From Thiosocius sp963808165 (GTDB taxonomy: Bacteria > Pseudomonadota > Gammaproteobacteria > Chromatiales > Chromatiaceae): 64,000 nucleotides of DNA. Where the stretch lies: positions 1-64,000 of the forward strand of contig CAWEET010000017.1 of assembly GCA_963808165.1 (NCBI GenBank). The letters run 5' to 3'. This document shows, piece by piece, positions 8,014 through 17,689 of this stretch (positions within the stretch are counted from its first letter, which is position 1; each line of letters opens with the position of its first letter). The position numbers and the translations under genes are program-made. Under the pieces are notes generated by a model. The model saw only the letters and a list, made by a program, of their open reading frames with translations. It searched no databases and had not been told where the DNA came from.

Positions 8014-10146
8014 ATGGCAGACAGCACACCGGGCACGGATACCGTCGCACTCGAAACCGGGCTGCGCAAGCAGGCTTGGGTGCGCGGTGTCGTGTATTGG
8101 CTGGGTGCGGCCATTGCCGTGCTGCACCTGGTGATGAACTTCACCACGATCTTTTCCACCCAGTGGCAAAGCACGCTGCATTTCATCGGACTCGGCGTGC
8201 TGGCGATCCTGCTGTATCCGCCGTTGCGCAGTGATCGTCTCGCCCGCTCCAGCCGGGTATTATGGTTGGATATCCTGCTGGGCGTCGTTTTCGTCGTGGC
8301 GACCCTGTGGGTCGTGTGGGCAGAAGACGCGATCTACGCCCGCGGGGTCAATATGACCGGCTGGGAGCAGCTGCTGGCGCTGATAACCATCATCGCGGCG
8401 ATCGAACTCACGCGGCGCACCACCGGGGTGGTGATACCGATACTGATCGTGTTGGCCCTGACCTATGTGGTCGCATGGGGCGGCTGGCTTGACAATGTGT
8501 TTCGCTTTGCCGGCCTGAGTAACGAGACCCTGGTGTTCCGCAGTATCTACGGCGACGATGCGCTGTTCGGCAGCATCGCGCAGATTTCCGTGTCGTTCGT
8601 GTTCATGTTCATCCTGTTCGGCGCCTTCCTGGTGCGTTCCGGCGCCGGCGATTTCGTCATTGCGATGGCGCGTGCTGTCGCCGGCCGGATAGTTGGTGGC
8701 CCCGGTCTGGTGGCGGTGGTGTCCTCCGGACTGACCGGTACCATCTCGGGGTCGGCGATTGCCAACACGGTCTCGACCGGCGTGATCACGATCCCGTTGA
8801 TGAAACGCGCGGGATTCCCGGCGCGGTTCGCCGCCGGCGTCGAAGCGGCGGCGAGCACCGGCGGTCAGCTGATGCCGCCGATCATGGGTGCCGGGGCATT
8901 CGTGATGGCGAGTTATACGCAGATTCCCTACACGCACATTGTGGTCGTATCGGTTCTGCCTGCGCTGCTCTACTTCCTGTCGGTGGCATTCTTCGTGCGC
9001 ATCGAGGCCAAGCGGCTCGGATTCTCGGTCGAGAGCAGCGAGGAGTCGACCGATCTGATGACCGTGATGCGCGAAGGTGGCATCGTTTTCATCCTGCCGA
9101 TCACCGTGCTGATTCTGATGCTGGTATCCGGTTTCACCCCGACCTACGCTGCAGGTGTCGCGATACTTACGGTGATTGCGGCCAGCTGGCTGACGCCACG
9201 TCGGATGGGCCCCAGGGAAATCGTCGACGCACTGGCGCTGGGCAGCCGCAATATGATCACCACCGGCCTATTGCTGGTGGCGGTCGGTCTGGTGGTCAAT
9301 GTGATTGCGATGACCGGGGTCGGGAACACGCTCTCGCTGATGATCCAGCAGTGGGCGGGCGGCAACCTGGTGTTTGCACTGGTGTTGGTTGCGCTGGCCT
9401 CGCTGGTACTCGGGATGGGTCTGCCTGTGACGGCTGCCTATATCGTGCTGGCGACACTGTCCGCGCCCGCGCTTTACAGCCTGATCGCCGATGCACAGCT
9501 GGTCGACATGATAGCCGCCGGGCAGGCACTGCCAGAGGCGACCGGCGCGATGCTGATGCTCGCGGCACCCGACAAGCTTGAGTTGCTCGGCAAGAGCATG
9601 ACAGGCGAGGAGGCCAGGGGGATCCTCGATGCGTTGCGATCGATCGACCCGTCGCTGGTCACCGGCCTGTACGAGCAGGCGCTCGATCCCACCATGGCAT
9701 TGGGTATCCTGCTGTCGGCGCACATGATCATCTTCTGGCTGAGCCAGGACAGCAACGTAACGCCGCCGGTCTGTCTGACCGCGTTTGCGGCTGCGGCCAT
9801 CGCAGGGACCCGTCAGATCCCGACCGGTTTCACCGCCTGGAAGCTGGCCAAGGGCCTGTACATCATGCCCGTCCTGTTCGCCTACACTCCTTTCTTGTAT
9901 GGCGACTGGGCAGTGGCGTTGGAGATATTCTTCTTCGCGCTGCTGGGACTCTACAGTTTCGCTGCGGCATTTCAGGGGTACCTGGAGCGGGATCACGGGG
10001 TTGTTGCGAGGGTTTTTCTCGGCATTGTCGCAATCTGCCTCCTGTACCCTGAGCAGCGGCTGCTGCATTGGTTTGCGCTGGCGGCCTTTACCCTTTTCTT
10101 CATCTGGGACTATATGATGGCCCGCAAGGCCGGGACCACCAGTTAA
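8014..10146 (+). CDS. TRAP transporter permease, fused 4TM/12TM subunit (TAXI type)
   Basis: 710-residue inner-membrane protein that imports the ligand of the preceding binding protein using an ion gradient. N-terminal hydrophobic segments correspond to the small DctQ-like subunit. From about residue 170 onward comes the DctM-like large subunit, with SGLTGTISGSAIANTVSTG and AAASTGGQLMPPIMGAGAF, which are hallmarks of fused TAXI permeases. The conserved LGMGLPVTAAYIV and the late DSNVTPPVCLTAFAAAAIAG are also present. It forms a two-gene operon with the binding protein. Confidence 0.93.
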   Translation: MADSTPGTDTVALETGLRKQAWVRGVVYWLGAAIAVLHLVMNFTTIFSTQWQSTLHFIGLGVLAILLYPPLRSDRLARSSRVLWLDILLGVVFVVATLWVVWAEDAIYARGVNMTGWEQLLALITIIAAIELTRRTTGVVIPILIVLALTYVVAWGGWLDNVFRFAGLSNETLVFRSIYGDDALFGSIAQISVSFVFMFILFGAFLVRSGAGDFVIAMARAVAGRIVGGPGLVAVVSSGLTGTISGSAIANTVSTGVITIPLMKRAGFPARFAAGVEAAASTGGQLMPPIMGAGAFVMASYTQIPYTHIVVVSVLPALLYFLSVAFFVRIEAKRLGFSVESSEESTDLMTVMREGGIVFILPITVLILMLVSGFTPTYAAGVAILTVIAASWLTPRRMGPREIVDALALGSRNMITTGLLLVAVGLVVNVIAMTGVGNTLSLMIQQWAGGNLVFALVLVALASLVLGMGLPVTAAYIVLATLSAPALYSLIADAQLVDMIAAGQALPEATGAMLMLAAPDKLELLGKSMTGEEARGILDALRSIDPSLVTGLYEQALDPTMALGILLSAHMIIFWLSQDSNVTPPVCLTAFAAAAIAGTRQIPTGFTAWKLAKGLYIMPVLFAYTPFLYGDWAVALEIFFFALLGLYSFAAAFQGYLERDHGVVARVFLGIVAICLLYPEQRLLHWFALAAFTLFFIWDYMMARKAGTTS

Positions 10147-10159
10147 CGAGTCATACGAA

Positions 10160-10900
10160 ATGCAAGAAACAGCCACGCAGCAACTGCAACTCCGTCACCG
10201 ATCGGTGCGTCGGTTCCTGGAAAGGCCAGTCGAGCGGGATCTGCTAGAGTCGTTGATCCGCTGTGGTCAGGGTGCCGCAACATCGAGTTTCATTCAGGCC
10301 TATTCGGTGGTGCGTGTCACGCGGGTCGAGGCGAGGTCGGCGATCGCCACAGCGGCTGGCGGGCAGGAATGGATCGAACGAGCTCCGGAGTTTCTGGTGT
10401 TCTGCGCCGACCTGCGTCGGATCGATGCGGCCTGCCAGCGGGCCGGCAAGGGCCCCTTGGAGGGTTTCACCGAGCACGGTCTGGCCGCGGTGGTCGACGT
10501 CGCGCTGATGGCGCAGAACGTCTTGCTGGCGGCAGAGTCGCAGGGGCTTGGCGGCGTTTTCATCGGCGGGATCCGCAACGCGCCGCAGGTCGTGGTCGAA
10601 CAGCTCGAGTTGCCGGACCTCGTTGTCCCGGTGTTCGGTATGTGTCTTGGCTGGCCGGATGAGGACAACCAGGTCAAGCCGCGTATGCCGGTCGGCTTTG
10701 TGCTGCATCAGGACAGCTACCTAGACCTGCCGGACGAATCCATCGCTGAGTACGACGCCACGATGGCTGCTTACTACGCTGCGCGCGGCGCAAACGTCAA
10801 GCAGAGTGATTGGACGCACGCTGTCGCCACGGCGATGCAGGGCAAGAAGCGCGAGCATATGCGGGATTTTATGCAGGCGCGGCGGTTTCTCTTACGCTAG
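10160..10900 (+). CDS. Nitroreductase family oxidoreductase (NfsA-like)
   Basis: 246-residue flavoprotein of the NfsA/FRP group, expected to carry FMN and reduce nitro compounds, quinones or flavins with NAD(P)H. Visible family elements are the FMN-binding RHRSVRRFLERPV, GQGAATSSFIQAYSVVRV, the central LAAESQGLGGVFIGGIRN and VFGMCLGWPDED. The length fits NfsA (about 240). It begins 13 bases after the TRAP permease stop, so it may be a distal operon member, but no functional link is visible. Confidence 0.88.
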   Translation: MQETATQQLQLRHRSVRRFLERPVERDLLESLIRCGQGAATSSFIQAYSVVRVTRVEARSAIATAAGGQEWIERAPEFLVFCADLRRIDAACQRAGKGPLEGFTEHGLAAVVDVALMAQNVLLAAESQGLGGVFIGGIRNAPQVVVEQLELPDLVVPVFGMCLGWPDEDNQVKPRMPVGFVLHQDSYLDLPDESIAEYDATMAAYYAARGANVKQSDWTHAVATAMQGKKREHMRDFMQARRFLLR

Positions 10901-11115
10901 TGGACTGGTCCCAGCAGCGACGCTCTGTGATTAACCGCACTTCCCGCACGGCCCATAGGTGGGGCCCCGGCAACGGCGTGATTCCAAATTCGTAGCGAGC
11001 GGTGTGACGTCTACTATGCTCCATGCCTGGCCTCATTGGAGAGCCAACGCTGGGCACCGCATCGTCTTTACAGGCCCCTGGCTCTGGCGCCGGGGATGTG
11101 ACCAGGAGGGCGCGC

Positions 11116-12624
11116 ATGACGACTTGCCTGCAGGGATTTCGGGCTGCCATGTCGGCAACGATGCTGCTGCTCGGTGTCCAGGCCGAATCCGCCAGCTTGC
11201 CTTCGTATTCCGTGGACCTCGATCAGACCTCGGTTTCGGGCATATCGTCGGGTGGCTTCATGAGCGTGCAGTTGCATATCGCCCATTCTGCGATGATCAG
11301 CGGGGTCGGTGTATTGGCTGGCGGGCCATACGCGTGCGCCCGGGACAGTGCCAGGCGCGCACTCGAGGTTTGTATGCCCGGCGGGGCAGACGCCGCGGAG
11401 TCAATCGAACTGACTCGCCGGGCCTTCCGCAGCGGGGCAATCGACGATCCGGCCAACCTTGCCGACGACAAGGTCTGGCTGTTCTCGGGTTACAACGACG
11501 GCGTCGTCAAACAGCAAACGATGGATGCCCTGTACCTGTACTATGGCCACTTCACCGGGAATGGAAATGTCTACTATCGCGACAATCTCGATGCCGGGCA
11601 TGCGCAGGTCACTCCTGACTTCGGCGGTCACTGCTCGGCTACCGGCGGCTTGTTCATCAACGACTGCGATTACGATGCTGCCGGCGCGCTCTTGCAACAC
11701 ATTTACGGGAGGCTCCAACCGACGGCGAGCAACCAACTGGGTGGAGCGCTGTTCGCTTTCGATCAGCGGGAATTTGTTGCCGGAGATCCATCGCACATCG
11801 GTCTTTCCGATAGCGGCTACGCTTATGTGCCGGCCGCCTGTTCCAATGGTACCCGCTGCAGGGTTCACGTCGCCTTTCACGGCTGCCAGCAAGACGCCGA
11901 AAGGATTGGTGATGCCTTTTACCGGTTCGCAGGATATAACGAATGGGCCGACGGCAACCGGATCATCGTGCTGTATCCACAGACCGCCTCGACCCATCTG
12001 ACACCGTTCAACCCGAATGCCTGCTGGGACTGGTGGGGGTATACGGATGGCGACTATGCGACGCGCCGTGGGCAGCAGATCACGGTAGTGCGTGCAATGT
12101 TGGAACGCCTGGCCGGTGGGGGCGGTGCTGTCGAGGTGGCTGCGGCTGTCGCCGACGTGCCGGGACCTCCCGGTGATCTGACCGCAATCGACAGCGCGGA
12201 CGACGCAGTGGCACTGGCATGGGCGCCTGTCAATGGTGCCGTCGGCTACAACGTCTACCGGACGGCGGGTGCCGATGGCGCGTACAACCGGCTGAACACG
12301 CTGCCGGTAAGCGGTGCCAGCTACGGCGACACCGGCCTGCTGCCGGAGTCCGAGTACCTTTACGCCGTCACCGCGATCGGTGGCGCCGGCGAAAGCCTGC
12401 CGGCAGGCCCGGTCCGCGCCGTGACCGGGCCTGCAGCACCGCCTTGTGATCCGTATTTCGCCGACAACCTGACGCACACCCTGCAAGGCAGGGCCTATGC
12501 GCTGTTTGGTCGCACCTATGCGAAGGGCTCCAACGACTCGATGGGGTGGTGGAACATCTTCACCGAGAATGGCCTTTATCGAGACGGCGGCGGCTTCCGC
12601 GTGGGGACCTGCCCGGCCCGCTGA
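11116..12624 (+). CDS. phaZ: Secreted PHB depolymerase with fibronectin type III domain
   Basis: 502 residues. A signal peptide ends near residue 26 (GVQAESA). The catalytic alpha/beta hydrolase domain has the lipase-type box SGISSGGFM (nucleophile near residue 44) and the depolymerase motif HVAFHGCQQ; ACWDWWGYT is also typical. A fibronectin type III domain (about 350-440, PGDLTAIDSADDAVALAW) links to a Cys-flanked C-terminal segment with DNLTHTLQGRAYALFGRTY, common in this family. The start was chosen at the ATG preceded by AGGAGGGCGCGC. It probably cleaves extracellular or periplasmic poly-3-hydroxybutyrate, complementing the PHA synthesis genes further along. Confidence 0.87.
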   Translation: MTTCLQGFRAAMSATMLLLGVQAESASLPSYSVDLDQTSVSGISSGGFMSVQLHIAHSAMISGVGVLAGGPYACARDSARRALEVCMPGGADAAESIELTRRAFRSGAIDDPANLADDKVWLFSGYNDGVVKQQTMDALYLYYGHFTGNGNVYYRDNLDAGHAQVTPDFGGHCSATGGLFINDCDYDAAGALLQHIYGRLQPTASNQLGGALFAFDQREFVAGDPSHIGLSDSGYAYVPAACSNGTRCRVHVAFHGCQQDAERIGDAFYRFAGYNEWADGNRIIVLYPQTASTHLTPFNPNACWDWWGYTDGDYATRRGQQITVVRAMLERLAGGGGAVEVAAAVADVPGPPGDLTAIDSADDAVALAWAPVNGAVGYNVYRTAGADGAYNRLNTLPVSGASYGDTGLLPESEYLYAVTAIGGAGESLPAGPVRAVTGPAAPPCDPYFADNLTHTLQGRAYALFGRTYAKGSNDSMGWWNIFTENGLYRDGGGFRVGTCPAR

Positions 12625-12907
12625 GCGTGATCCGGAGGCGTGTTGCGTCCGACAGAAGTTTCCGAATGCCGCGTCGACCGGCGGCCTTGGCGGGCCAAGA
12701 ACCTCTGGTGCATCAGGCAGGATGAATAATGATGCAAGTTCCGCGTTGCGATGTGGCAATGGCTTGAGGCGCGAATTCACCGGCCTGCCGGATTTCAACG
12801 GCCAATGTCCGTCTGCATGTCGCGGTGTTGTTGCCGTGTTTCGGCTGGTGGCCGCTTGTCCAGGATATTGTCCCTGAGGCGCGGTGAGATGGCGCAATGA
12901 ATCGGTC

Positions 12908-13720
12908 TTATTCCCCTCGACCATCGAGGCTCAAGCCCGCCAGCCAATCGAGCACCAATTCTGCGGCTTCGTGCCCGGCCGGCTCGTACATCAGCATGTG
13001 CCCTGCGCCTTGAAGTAAATGTGCTTCGACGCCGTAATACGCCGCTGTCAGCGTGACATCCACTGGTGGTACCAGCATGTCGTTCATGCCGCCGATGACC
13101 AGCATGTTGGGCTGTGACAGTGGTGGCGGTGCGATTGGTGGCCAGCCGATCGCGCCATTCATCGCGATCAGCGACTCATCTTCGGCTCGGTCGAGCAGGC
13201 GAAGGAAAACTGCATCGTCCACGCCGCCCGGGAACAGGTTTTTCCGCAGCACTTCGATATCGGTTCTTTCGAGACCGAATAGGCTGAATACGATGAGTTC
13301 TTTCCACAATATCGGGTTGAGCCAGAATGCCTCCAACGATGCGCGCCACATGCCGTAAGGAGGCACGGAACACAGCAGTATGGTCCCGGCAAACTGGCGC
13401 CCGCGGCGCAGCAGATTTTGCGCCACGGCGCCGCCCAGTGAGTGTGCAATGACGACACAGGGGCGCTCGATCCGATCGAGCGCCTGGTCCAGGTCGGTCG
13501 AATACTGATCCAGGCCGTAGTGATGGAGGTTGCCCGCGCCGGGACTGGCGCCATGCCCCGAGAGGCTCAGCGCCCAGGCCCGGTAACCGGCCGCGCCGAA
13601 CAACGGCAGTGCCTGCTCTTCCCATATCCATGCACCAGCGCTCATGCCATGCAGGAACAGCAGATCCGGTTTGTCCGGATCCGGGTGATTGCTGTTTCGG
13701 ATCAGTTCGAGCTTGTTCAT
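12908..13720 (-). CDS. Alpha/beta hydrolase
   Basis: 270-residue cytoplasmic hydrolase. It has the oxyanion region LLFLHGMSAGAWIW (residues 20-33), nucleophile elbow AHSLGG with Ser94, a late acidic residue in GGMNDMLVP and the catalytic His in GAGHMLMYE. There is no signal peptide. Substrate is unknown; it resembles broad-range esterases and haloperoxidase-like hydrolases. Same strand as the GDSL hydrolase gene 131 bases upstream. Confidence 0.85.
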   Translation of the reverse strand: MNKLELIRNSNHPDPDKPDLLFLHGMSAGAWIWEEQALPLFGAAGYRAWALSLSGHGASPGAGNLHHYGLDQYSTDLDQALDRIERPCVVIAHSLGGAVAQNLLRRGRQFAGTILLCSVPPYGMWRASLEAFWLNPILWKELIVFSLFGLERTDIEVLRKNLFPGGVDDAVFLRLLDRAEDESLIAMNGAIGWPPIAPPPLSQPNMLVIGGMNDMLVPPVDVTLTAAYYGVEAHLLQGAGHMLMYEPAGHEAAELVLDWLAGLSLDGRGE

Positions 13721-13851
13721 GGAATTGGCCCGTTAAGGTATCGATTCAATTCGGCATCAGCTTGCATTGACGACCCCCTCCCTCGCACCCTCGTATGGAG
13801 AAGCGGCCGGATGCGGGTTGCCGGGCTATTCCTGGCGCTGGTCGACGGGGT

Positions 13852-14886
13852 TCAGGTGAGCGGACGGCGACGCATGCCCAGGCCGGCAAGACCCAGCATC
13901 AGCAAGGCCAGCGTGCCGGGCACCGGCACAAGGGCATCGGCTGTGGCGCGTCCGATAATCTCGTGGGCCGCCGCGGAAGGATGAATCTGGTCCCAGAACA
14001 GGTACTCGCCGGGCGTCTCGCATACCGTCTCGTCTCCGGTCACCGGCGGTTCGACGAAAAAGTTTTGCAGGCAGGCGTCCGTCGTGTTGCTCAGGCCCAC
14101 CGCCGACGGGTCGCTGATGATGGCGTCAAACAGGGCATAGGTGTCGAAACGGAGGACGCTGACATCGAGCAGTGAGGCGACCACCGCATCGACCCCGGCG
14201 TTCAGCAGCTGGGTTGCCTGGGTGGCCAGCATGCCTGTGCCAGGCAGCAGTGCATCAAGTTCCGCTATCTGGGGCGTCAGCGCCAGATCCGGAAGATTCG
14301 GAATGAGGAAATGCTCGCCACCCATCCCGACCAGCGAGGTGATCACAGTGGCCATGTCGTTGATCGTTTGGTTCACCAGGGCCTGCGCGGCAGCGGGTCC
14401 TTGGGTTGCGCCGAGCAGCAGCGCATCGGCGATATCGTTGGCGCCCGACCAGACGATATACAAGGCATCGGGGTCGGCGATGCCGTTCACCGTCGTCTGA
14501 TAGCTGCCCAATTGACCCAAGAGGCTCAATGGCGTGGGATTGCTGCCGGGCAATGGTGGCAGTCCCGTAACTGGATCCAGGTCTGTCACATGGTAGCGTG
14601 ATCTGGCGCCCCCGAATGCATAGTTGCTGCCGCCCAGCAGAGAAGGCGTCAGTGTGCCGGGCAGACCGAGTTCGTCGTACAGCACCTCGCTGTAGGCCGG
14701 CCCATTCTGGAATCGGCCTTCGAAATAAAACTGTGGCTCGGGAATCGTTCCACTCGTCAGGAAAAACAGGTTGCCGGTATCGGACAGGCTGTCACCGAGC
14801 ACGACCATGTCCGAAAACACGCTTGCGATACCCTGACCTGAAGCGAGCGCCAAGACGGCCAACAGCAGCCTTCTGAAACCTTGCAT
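13852..14886 (-). CDS. SGNH/GDSL hydrolase with PEP-CTERM-like sorting tail
   Basis: 344 residues. A signal peptide (RRLLLAVLALASG) leads into the GDSL block MVVLGDSLSDTGN (Ser33). Block III is YIVWSGANDI and block V, with the Asp-His pair, is DQIHPSAAAHE. Length and motif spacing match extracellular GDSL lipases/esterases. The C-terminus ends VPVPGTLALLMLGLAGLG plus an Arg cluster, the tripartite layout of a PEP-CTERM signal, but with VPVPG in place of the usual VPEPG. XrtA-system genes at the end of the window support exosortase-type sorting. The start has GGGAGAAT upstream. Confidence 0.87.
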   Translation of the reverse strand: MQGFRRLLLAVLALASGQGIASVFSDMVVLGDSLSDTGNLFFLTSGTIPEPQFYFEGRFQNGPAYSEVLYDELGLPGTLTPSLLGGSNYAFGGARSRYHVTDLDPVTGLPPLPGSNPTPLSLLGQLGSYQTTVNGIADPDALYIVWSGANDIADALLLGATQGPAAAQALVNQTINDMATVITSLVGMGGEHFLIPNLPDLALTPQIAELDALLPGTGMLATQATQLLNAGVDAVVASLLDVSVLRFDTYALFDAIISDPSAVGLSNTTDACLQNFFVEPPVTGDETVCETPGEYLFWDQIHPSAAAHEIIGRATADALVPVPGTLALLMLGLAGLGMRRRPLT

Positions 14887-15034
14887 GTTCGTATTCTCCC
14901 TAATGCGTCGCTGAGCTGTCAGTTCCGACGAAACCAAATTCAAGCGCTGAGCGGTGGCTCACGCAGTTCTATCACGAATGAGGCAAAAAGCCAGCGAGAG
15001 TTCTGAGCGATAATGGGTTCAACAAGTCCTCGAT

Positions 15035-15420
15035 GTGGATATTGTCGTGGTCGAATCGCGAACTCTTTCGATCGTTGTCCCGCTCTACAACGAAGAGGGC
15101 AATGTCGAAGCGCTGTTGAGCCATGTACATCAAGGCCTCGCCGAGTGCGCAATGCCGTGGGAACTGATTTGCGTCGGCGATGGTAGCAGCGATTCGACCT
15201 GGCGCGTCCTGTGCAGCGCAGCGGGCCGCACGCGAAGCCGATCCTGTTGAGCCGCAATTTCGGACAGACCGCAGCGATGCAGGCCGGCATTGATGCCGCG
15301 CGCGGAGAATTCATTGCGACCCTTGACGGTGATCTGCAGAACGATCCGGCGGATATCCCACGCATGGTGGCGGAGTTGGTTCAACGCGACAGACATGACC
15401 TGCAGACCATCGCCCCGGGG
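15035..15420 (+). pseudogene. Family 2 (DPM1/ArnC-like) glycosyltransferase remnant
   Basis: The first frame encodes SIVVPLYNEEGNVEALL and GDGSSDSTWRVL, the nucleotide-sugar-binding part of a GT2 enzyme. At about 15210 the frame changes and the protein continues as PILLSRNFGQTAAMQAGIDA and FIATLDGDLQNDPADIP, which are the next conserved blocks. After about 15400 recognisable sequence ends, far short of the roughly 300 residues of the family, with no membrane segments. So the gene is both frameshifted and truncated, directly upstream of aroA. Confidence 0.85.
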
Positions 15421-15586
15421 AACCCGGCCGGCGTGCTTGTCACGGGATCGGTCCGTCGTGCCATGAGACCTTGTAGCCAGTTGATTAAGGTCTTTTTAAC
15501 GCCATGTTTTTGCAGTGATTACTTGTCTTTTTCGGCGCCGGGGACTAGCCTTGCGCACCTTTAATCCGGCGAAGGACAGTGCTTTG

Positions 15587-16903
15587 GTGTCTGGCAGCGT
15601 TCAGTTTGTCGTTGACCCCGGCGGTCGGCTGACAGGACAACTCCGCGTTCCCGGTGACAAGTCGATCTCGCACCGCTCGATCATGCTCGGCGCGCTGGCC
15701 GACGGCGTGACCCGGGTCAGCGGTTTCCTCGAGGGCGATGATAGTCTGGCGACGCTGCGTGCGTTTCGCGACATGGGGGTGCGCATCGAGGGCCCCGTCG
15801 ATGGCCAGGTGACCATCCACGGTGTCGGTCTGCATGGGCTGGAGGCGCCGGCCGCAGCGTTGGACCTGGGCAACTCGGGTACCTCGATGCGGCTGATGTC
15901 CGGCCTGCTGGCGGGCCAGGGTCTGGACGTGACGCTGACCGGCGACGCCTCGTTGGCGCGGCGACCGATGCAGCGGGTGACCGAACCGCTCGGCCGCATG
16001 GGTGCCCGGATCGAAACCGCCGAACGTGGCACCGCGCCGCTGCACATCCGCGCGGTGTCCGGCTTGACGGCTATCGACTACGCGATGCCGGTGGCGAGTG
16101 CGCAGGTCAAATCCTGTCTGTTGCTTGCCGGGATCTACGCAGCTGGCGAGACCTGTGTCAGCGAACCCGCGCCGACCCGCGACCATACGGAGCGAATGTT
16201 GCGTGGTTTCGGCTACGAGGTTCGTCGCGAGGGCAGCCGGGCATGCCTGAGTGGCGGTGGGAGCCTGCGGGCCTGCGACATCGACGTGCCGGCGGATATC
16301 TCGTCCGCTGCCTTTTTCCTGGTCGGGGCCAGCATCGCCGAGGGGTCGGACCTGCGACTCGAGCATGTCGGGATCAATCCGACACGCGACGGCGTGATAA
16401 CGATTCTGCGTCGAATGGGTGCCGACATCGAGGTGCTGAACGCGCGTGAGGTGGGTGGTGAACCAGTGGCCGACTTGCGGGTTCGCTCGGCGGCGCTGCG
16501 TGGTCTCCGCATCCCGGAGGATCAGGTGCCGCTGGCGATTGACGAATTCCCGGCGTTGTTCGTCGCCGCGGCCTGCGCCGAGGGTGAGACGGTGCTGACC
16601 GGGGCAGAGGAGTTGCGGGTCAAGGAATCGGACAGGATCCAGGTGATGGCCGACGGCCTGGCGGCCCTCGGCATCGATGTGCGGCCGACGGCCGACGGTA
16701 TCGTGATTCAGGGCGGGGCGCTCCAGGGGGGGGCGGTGAACAGTCACGGCGATCACCGGATCGCGATGGCGTTCGCGATGGCCGGGCTTCGGGCGGCCGG
16801 TCCGGTCGTCATTGACGATTGCGCAAATGTGAACACCTCGTTTCCCGGATTCGCCGATCTGGCCAACCGCGCCGGCTCGAAAGTGGTCGTGCGCGATGTC
16901 TGA
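15587..16903 (+). CDS. aroA: 3-phosphoshikimate 1-carboxyvinyltransferase (EPSP synthase)
   Basis: Transfers enolpyruvate from PEP to shikimate-3-phosphate in aromatic amino acid synthesis. Signatures are GDKSISHRSIMLGALADG, LGNSGTSMRLMSGLLAG, RPMQRVTEPL and the Arg-Lys motif LRVKESDRIQVMADGL. The GTG at 15587 gives 438 residues and has GAAGGA 10 bases upstream; a TTG at 15584 and an ATG-class start at 15515 are alternatives. It overlaps cmk by 8 bases in the conserved aroA-cmk-rpsA-ihfB order. The hisC/tyrA-type genes often found upstream are replaced by a glycosyltransferase relic. Confidence 0.95.
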   Translation: MSGSVQFVVDPGGRLTGQLRVPGDKSISHRSIMLGALADGVTRVSGFLEGDDSLATLRAFRDMGVRIEGPVDGQVTIHGVGLHGLEAPAAALDLGNSGTSMRLMSGLLAGQGLDVTLTGDASLARRPMQRVTEPLGRMGARIETAERGTAPLHIRAVSGLTAIDYAMPVASAQVKSCLLLAGIYAAGETCVSEPAPTRDHTERMLRGFGYEVRREGSRACLSGGGSLRACDIDVPADISSAAFFLVGASIAEGSDLRLEHVGINPTRDGVITILRRMGADIEVLNAREVGGEPVADLRVRSAALRGLRIPEDQVPLAIDEFPALFVAAACAEGETVLTGAEELRVKESDRIQVMADGLAALGIDVRPTADGIVIQGGALQGGAVNSHGDHRIAMAFAMAGLRAAGPVVIDDCANVNTSFPGFADLANRAGSKVVVRDV

Positions 16904-17570
16904 TCCAGTACCTGTCATCACGATCGACGGTCCCAGCGGCTCGGGCAAGGGCACGATCGCGCGCTTGGTCGCCGACCGGCTCGGCTGGCGCGTGCTCGAC
17001 TCGGGTGCGCTCTATCGGCTCGTCGGCTACGCCGTGGATCAGGCGGGCGTAGGGTTCGACGAAGAACGTAAAATCAATCAGATAGCTTCAAAACTTAATG
17101 TTGAGTTTGACAAAGGTGAGATTCTCCTGGCCGGCGTCGAGGTGACTGATCTCATCCGCACCGAACAGGCCGGAAACAACGCCTCCAAAGTGGCGGCGAT
17201 GCCCGGGGTGCGCGCCGCGCTGCTCGACTGGCAGCGCGATTACGCGACATGGCCTGGCCTGGTCGCGGATGGGCGCGATATGGGAACCACGGTTTTCCCG
17301 AGGGCCGGGGTAAAGATTTTTCTTACCGCCAGTGCCGTTGAACGCGCACAGAGACGTCATAAGCAGTTGATAGAAAAAGGATTGCCTGCTAACCTCGCCG
17401 CCCTTACGGCTGAGATAGAAGAGCGCGATGCGCGCGATCGCAGTCGGACAGCCTCGCCACTGCTTGCGGCGCCGGACGCAATCGAGATCGATTCGACCGC
17501 GCTGGGTATCGGTGACGTGGTCAGCAGGGTGTTGCAAGAGGCTCACCGGGTCTACGCAACGCCGCTTTGA
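16896..17570 (+). CDS. cmk: Cytidylate kinase
   Basis: Phosphorylates CMP and dCMP. 224 residues with the P-loop GPSGSGKGTIARLVA (about 12-26), DSGALYR, VADGRDMGTTVFP and the lid-region RDARDRSRTASPL. Overlaps the end of aroA, implying coupled translation, and precedes rpsA. Confidence 0.95.
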   Translation: MSDPVPVITIDGPSGSGKGTIARLVADRLGWRVLDSGALYRLVGYAVDQAGVGFDEERKINQIASKLNVEFDKGEILLAGVEVTDLIRTEQAGNNASKVAAMPGVRAALLDWQRDYATWPGLVADGRDMGTTVFPRAGVKIFLTASAVERAQRRHKQLIEKGLPANLAALTAEIEERDARDRSRTASPLLAAPDAIEIDSTALGIGDVVSRVLQEAHRVYATPL

Positions 17571-17689
17571 CGTTTGACCGCAGTATATATTTGGTGCCCG
17601 GGATACCGGGCTGTCTTCAACTGGAAAAATCCGGATTGGTTACGCCCACCGGTAGGATGGTCTGCCACTGAGCAGATCGGGAACAATAC

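Noticed and set aside
12625..12907. Possible small gene between the PHB depolymerase and the alpha/beta hydrolase
   Set aside because: Open frames here have no start signal or recognisable product.
11401..12924. 507-codon minus-strand frame opposite the PHB depolymerase
   Set aside because: High-GC shadow; the plus strand encodes a clear depolymerase with signal peptide and domains.
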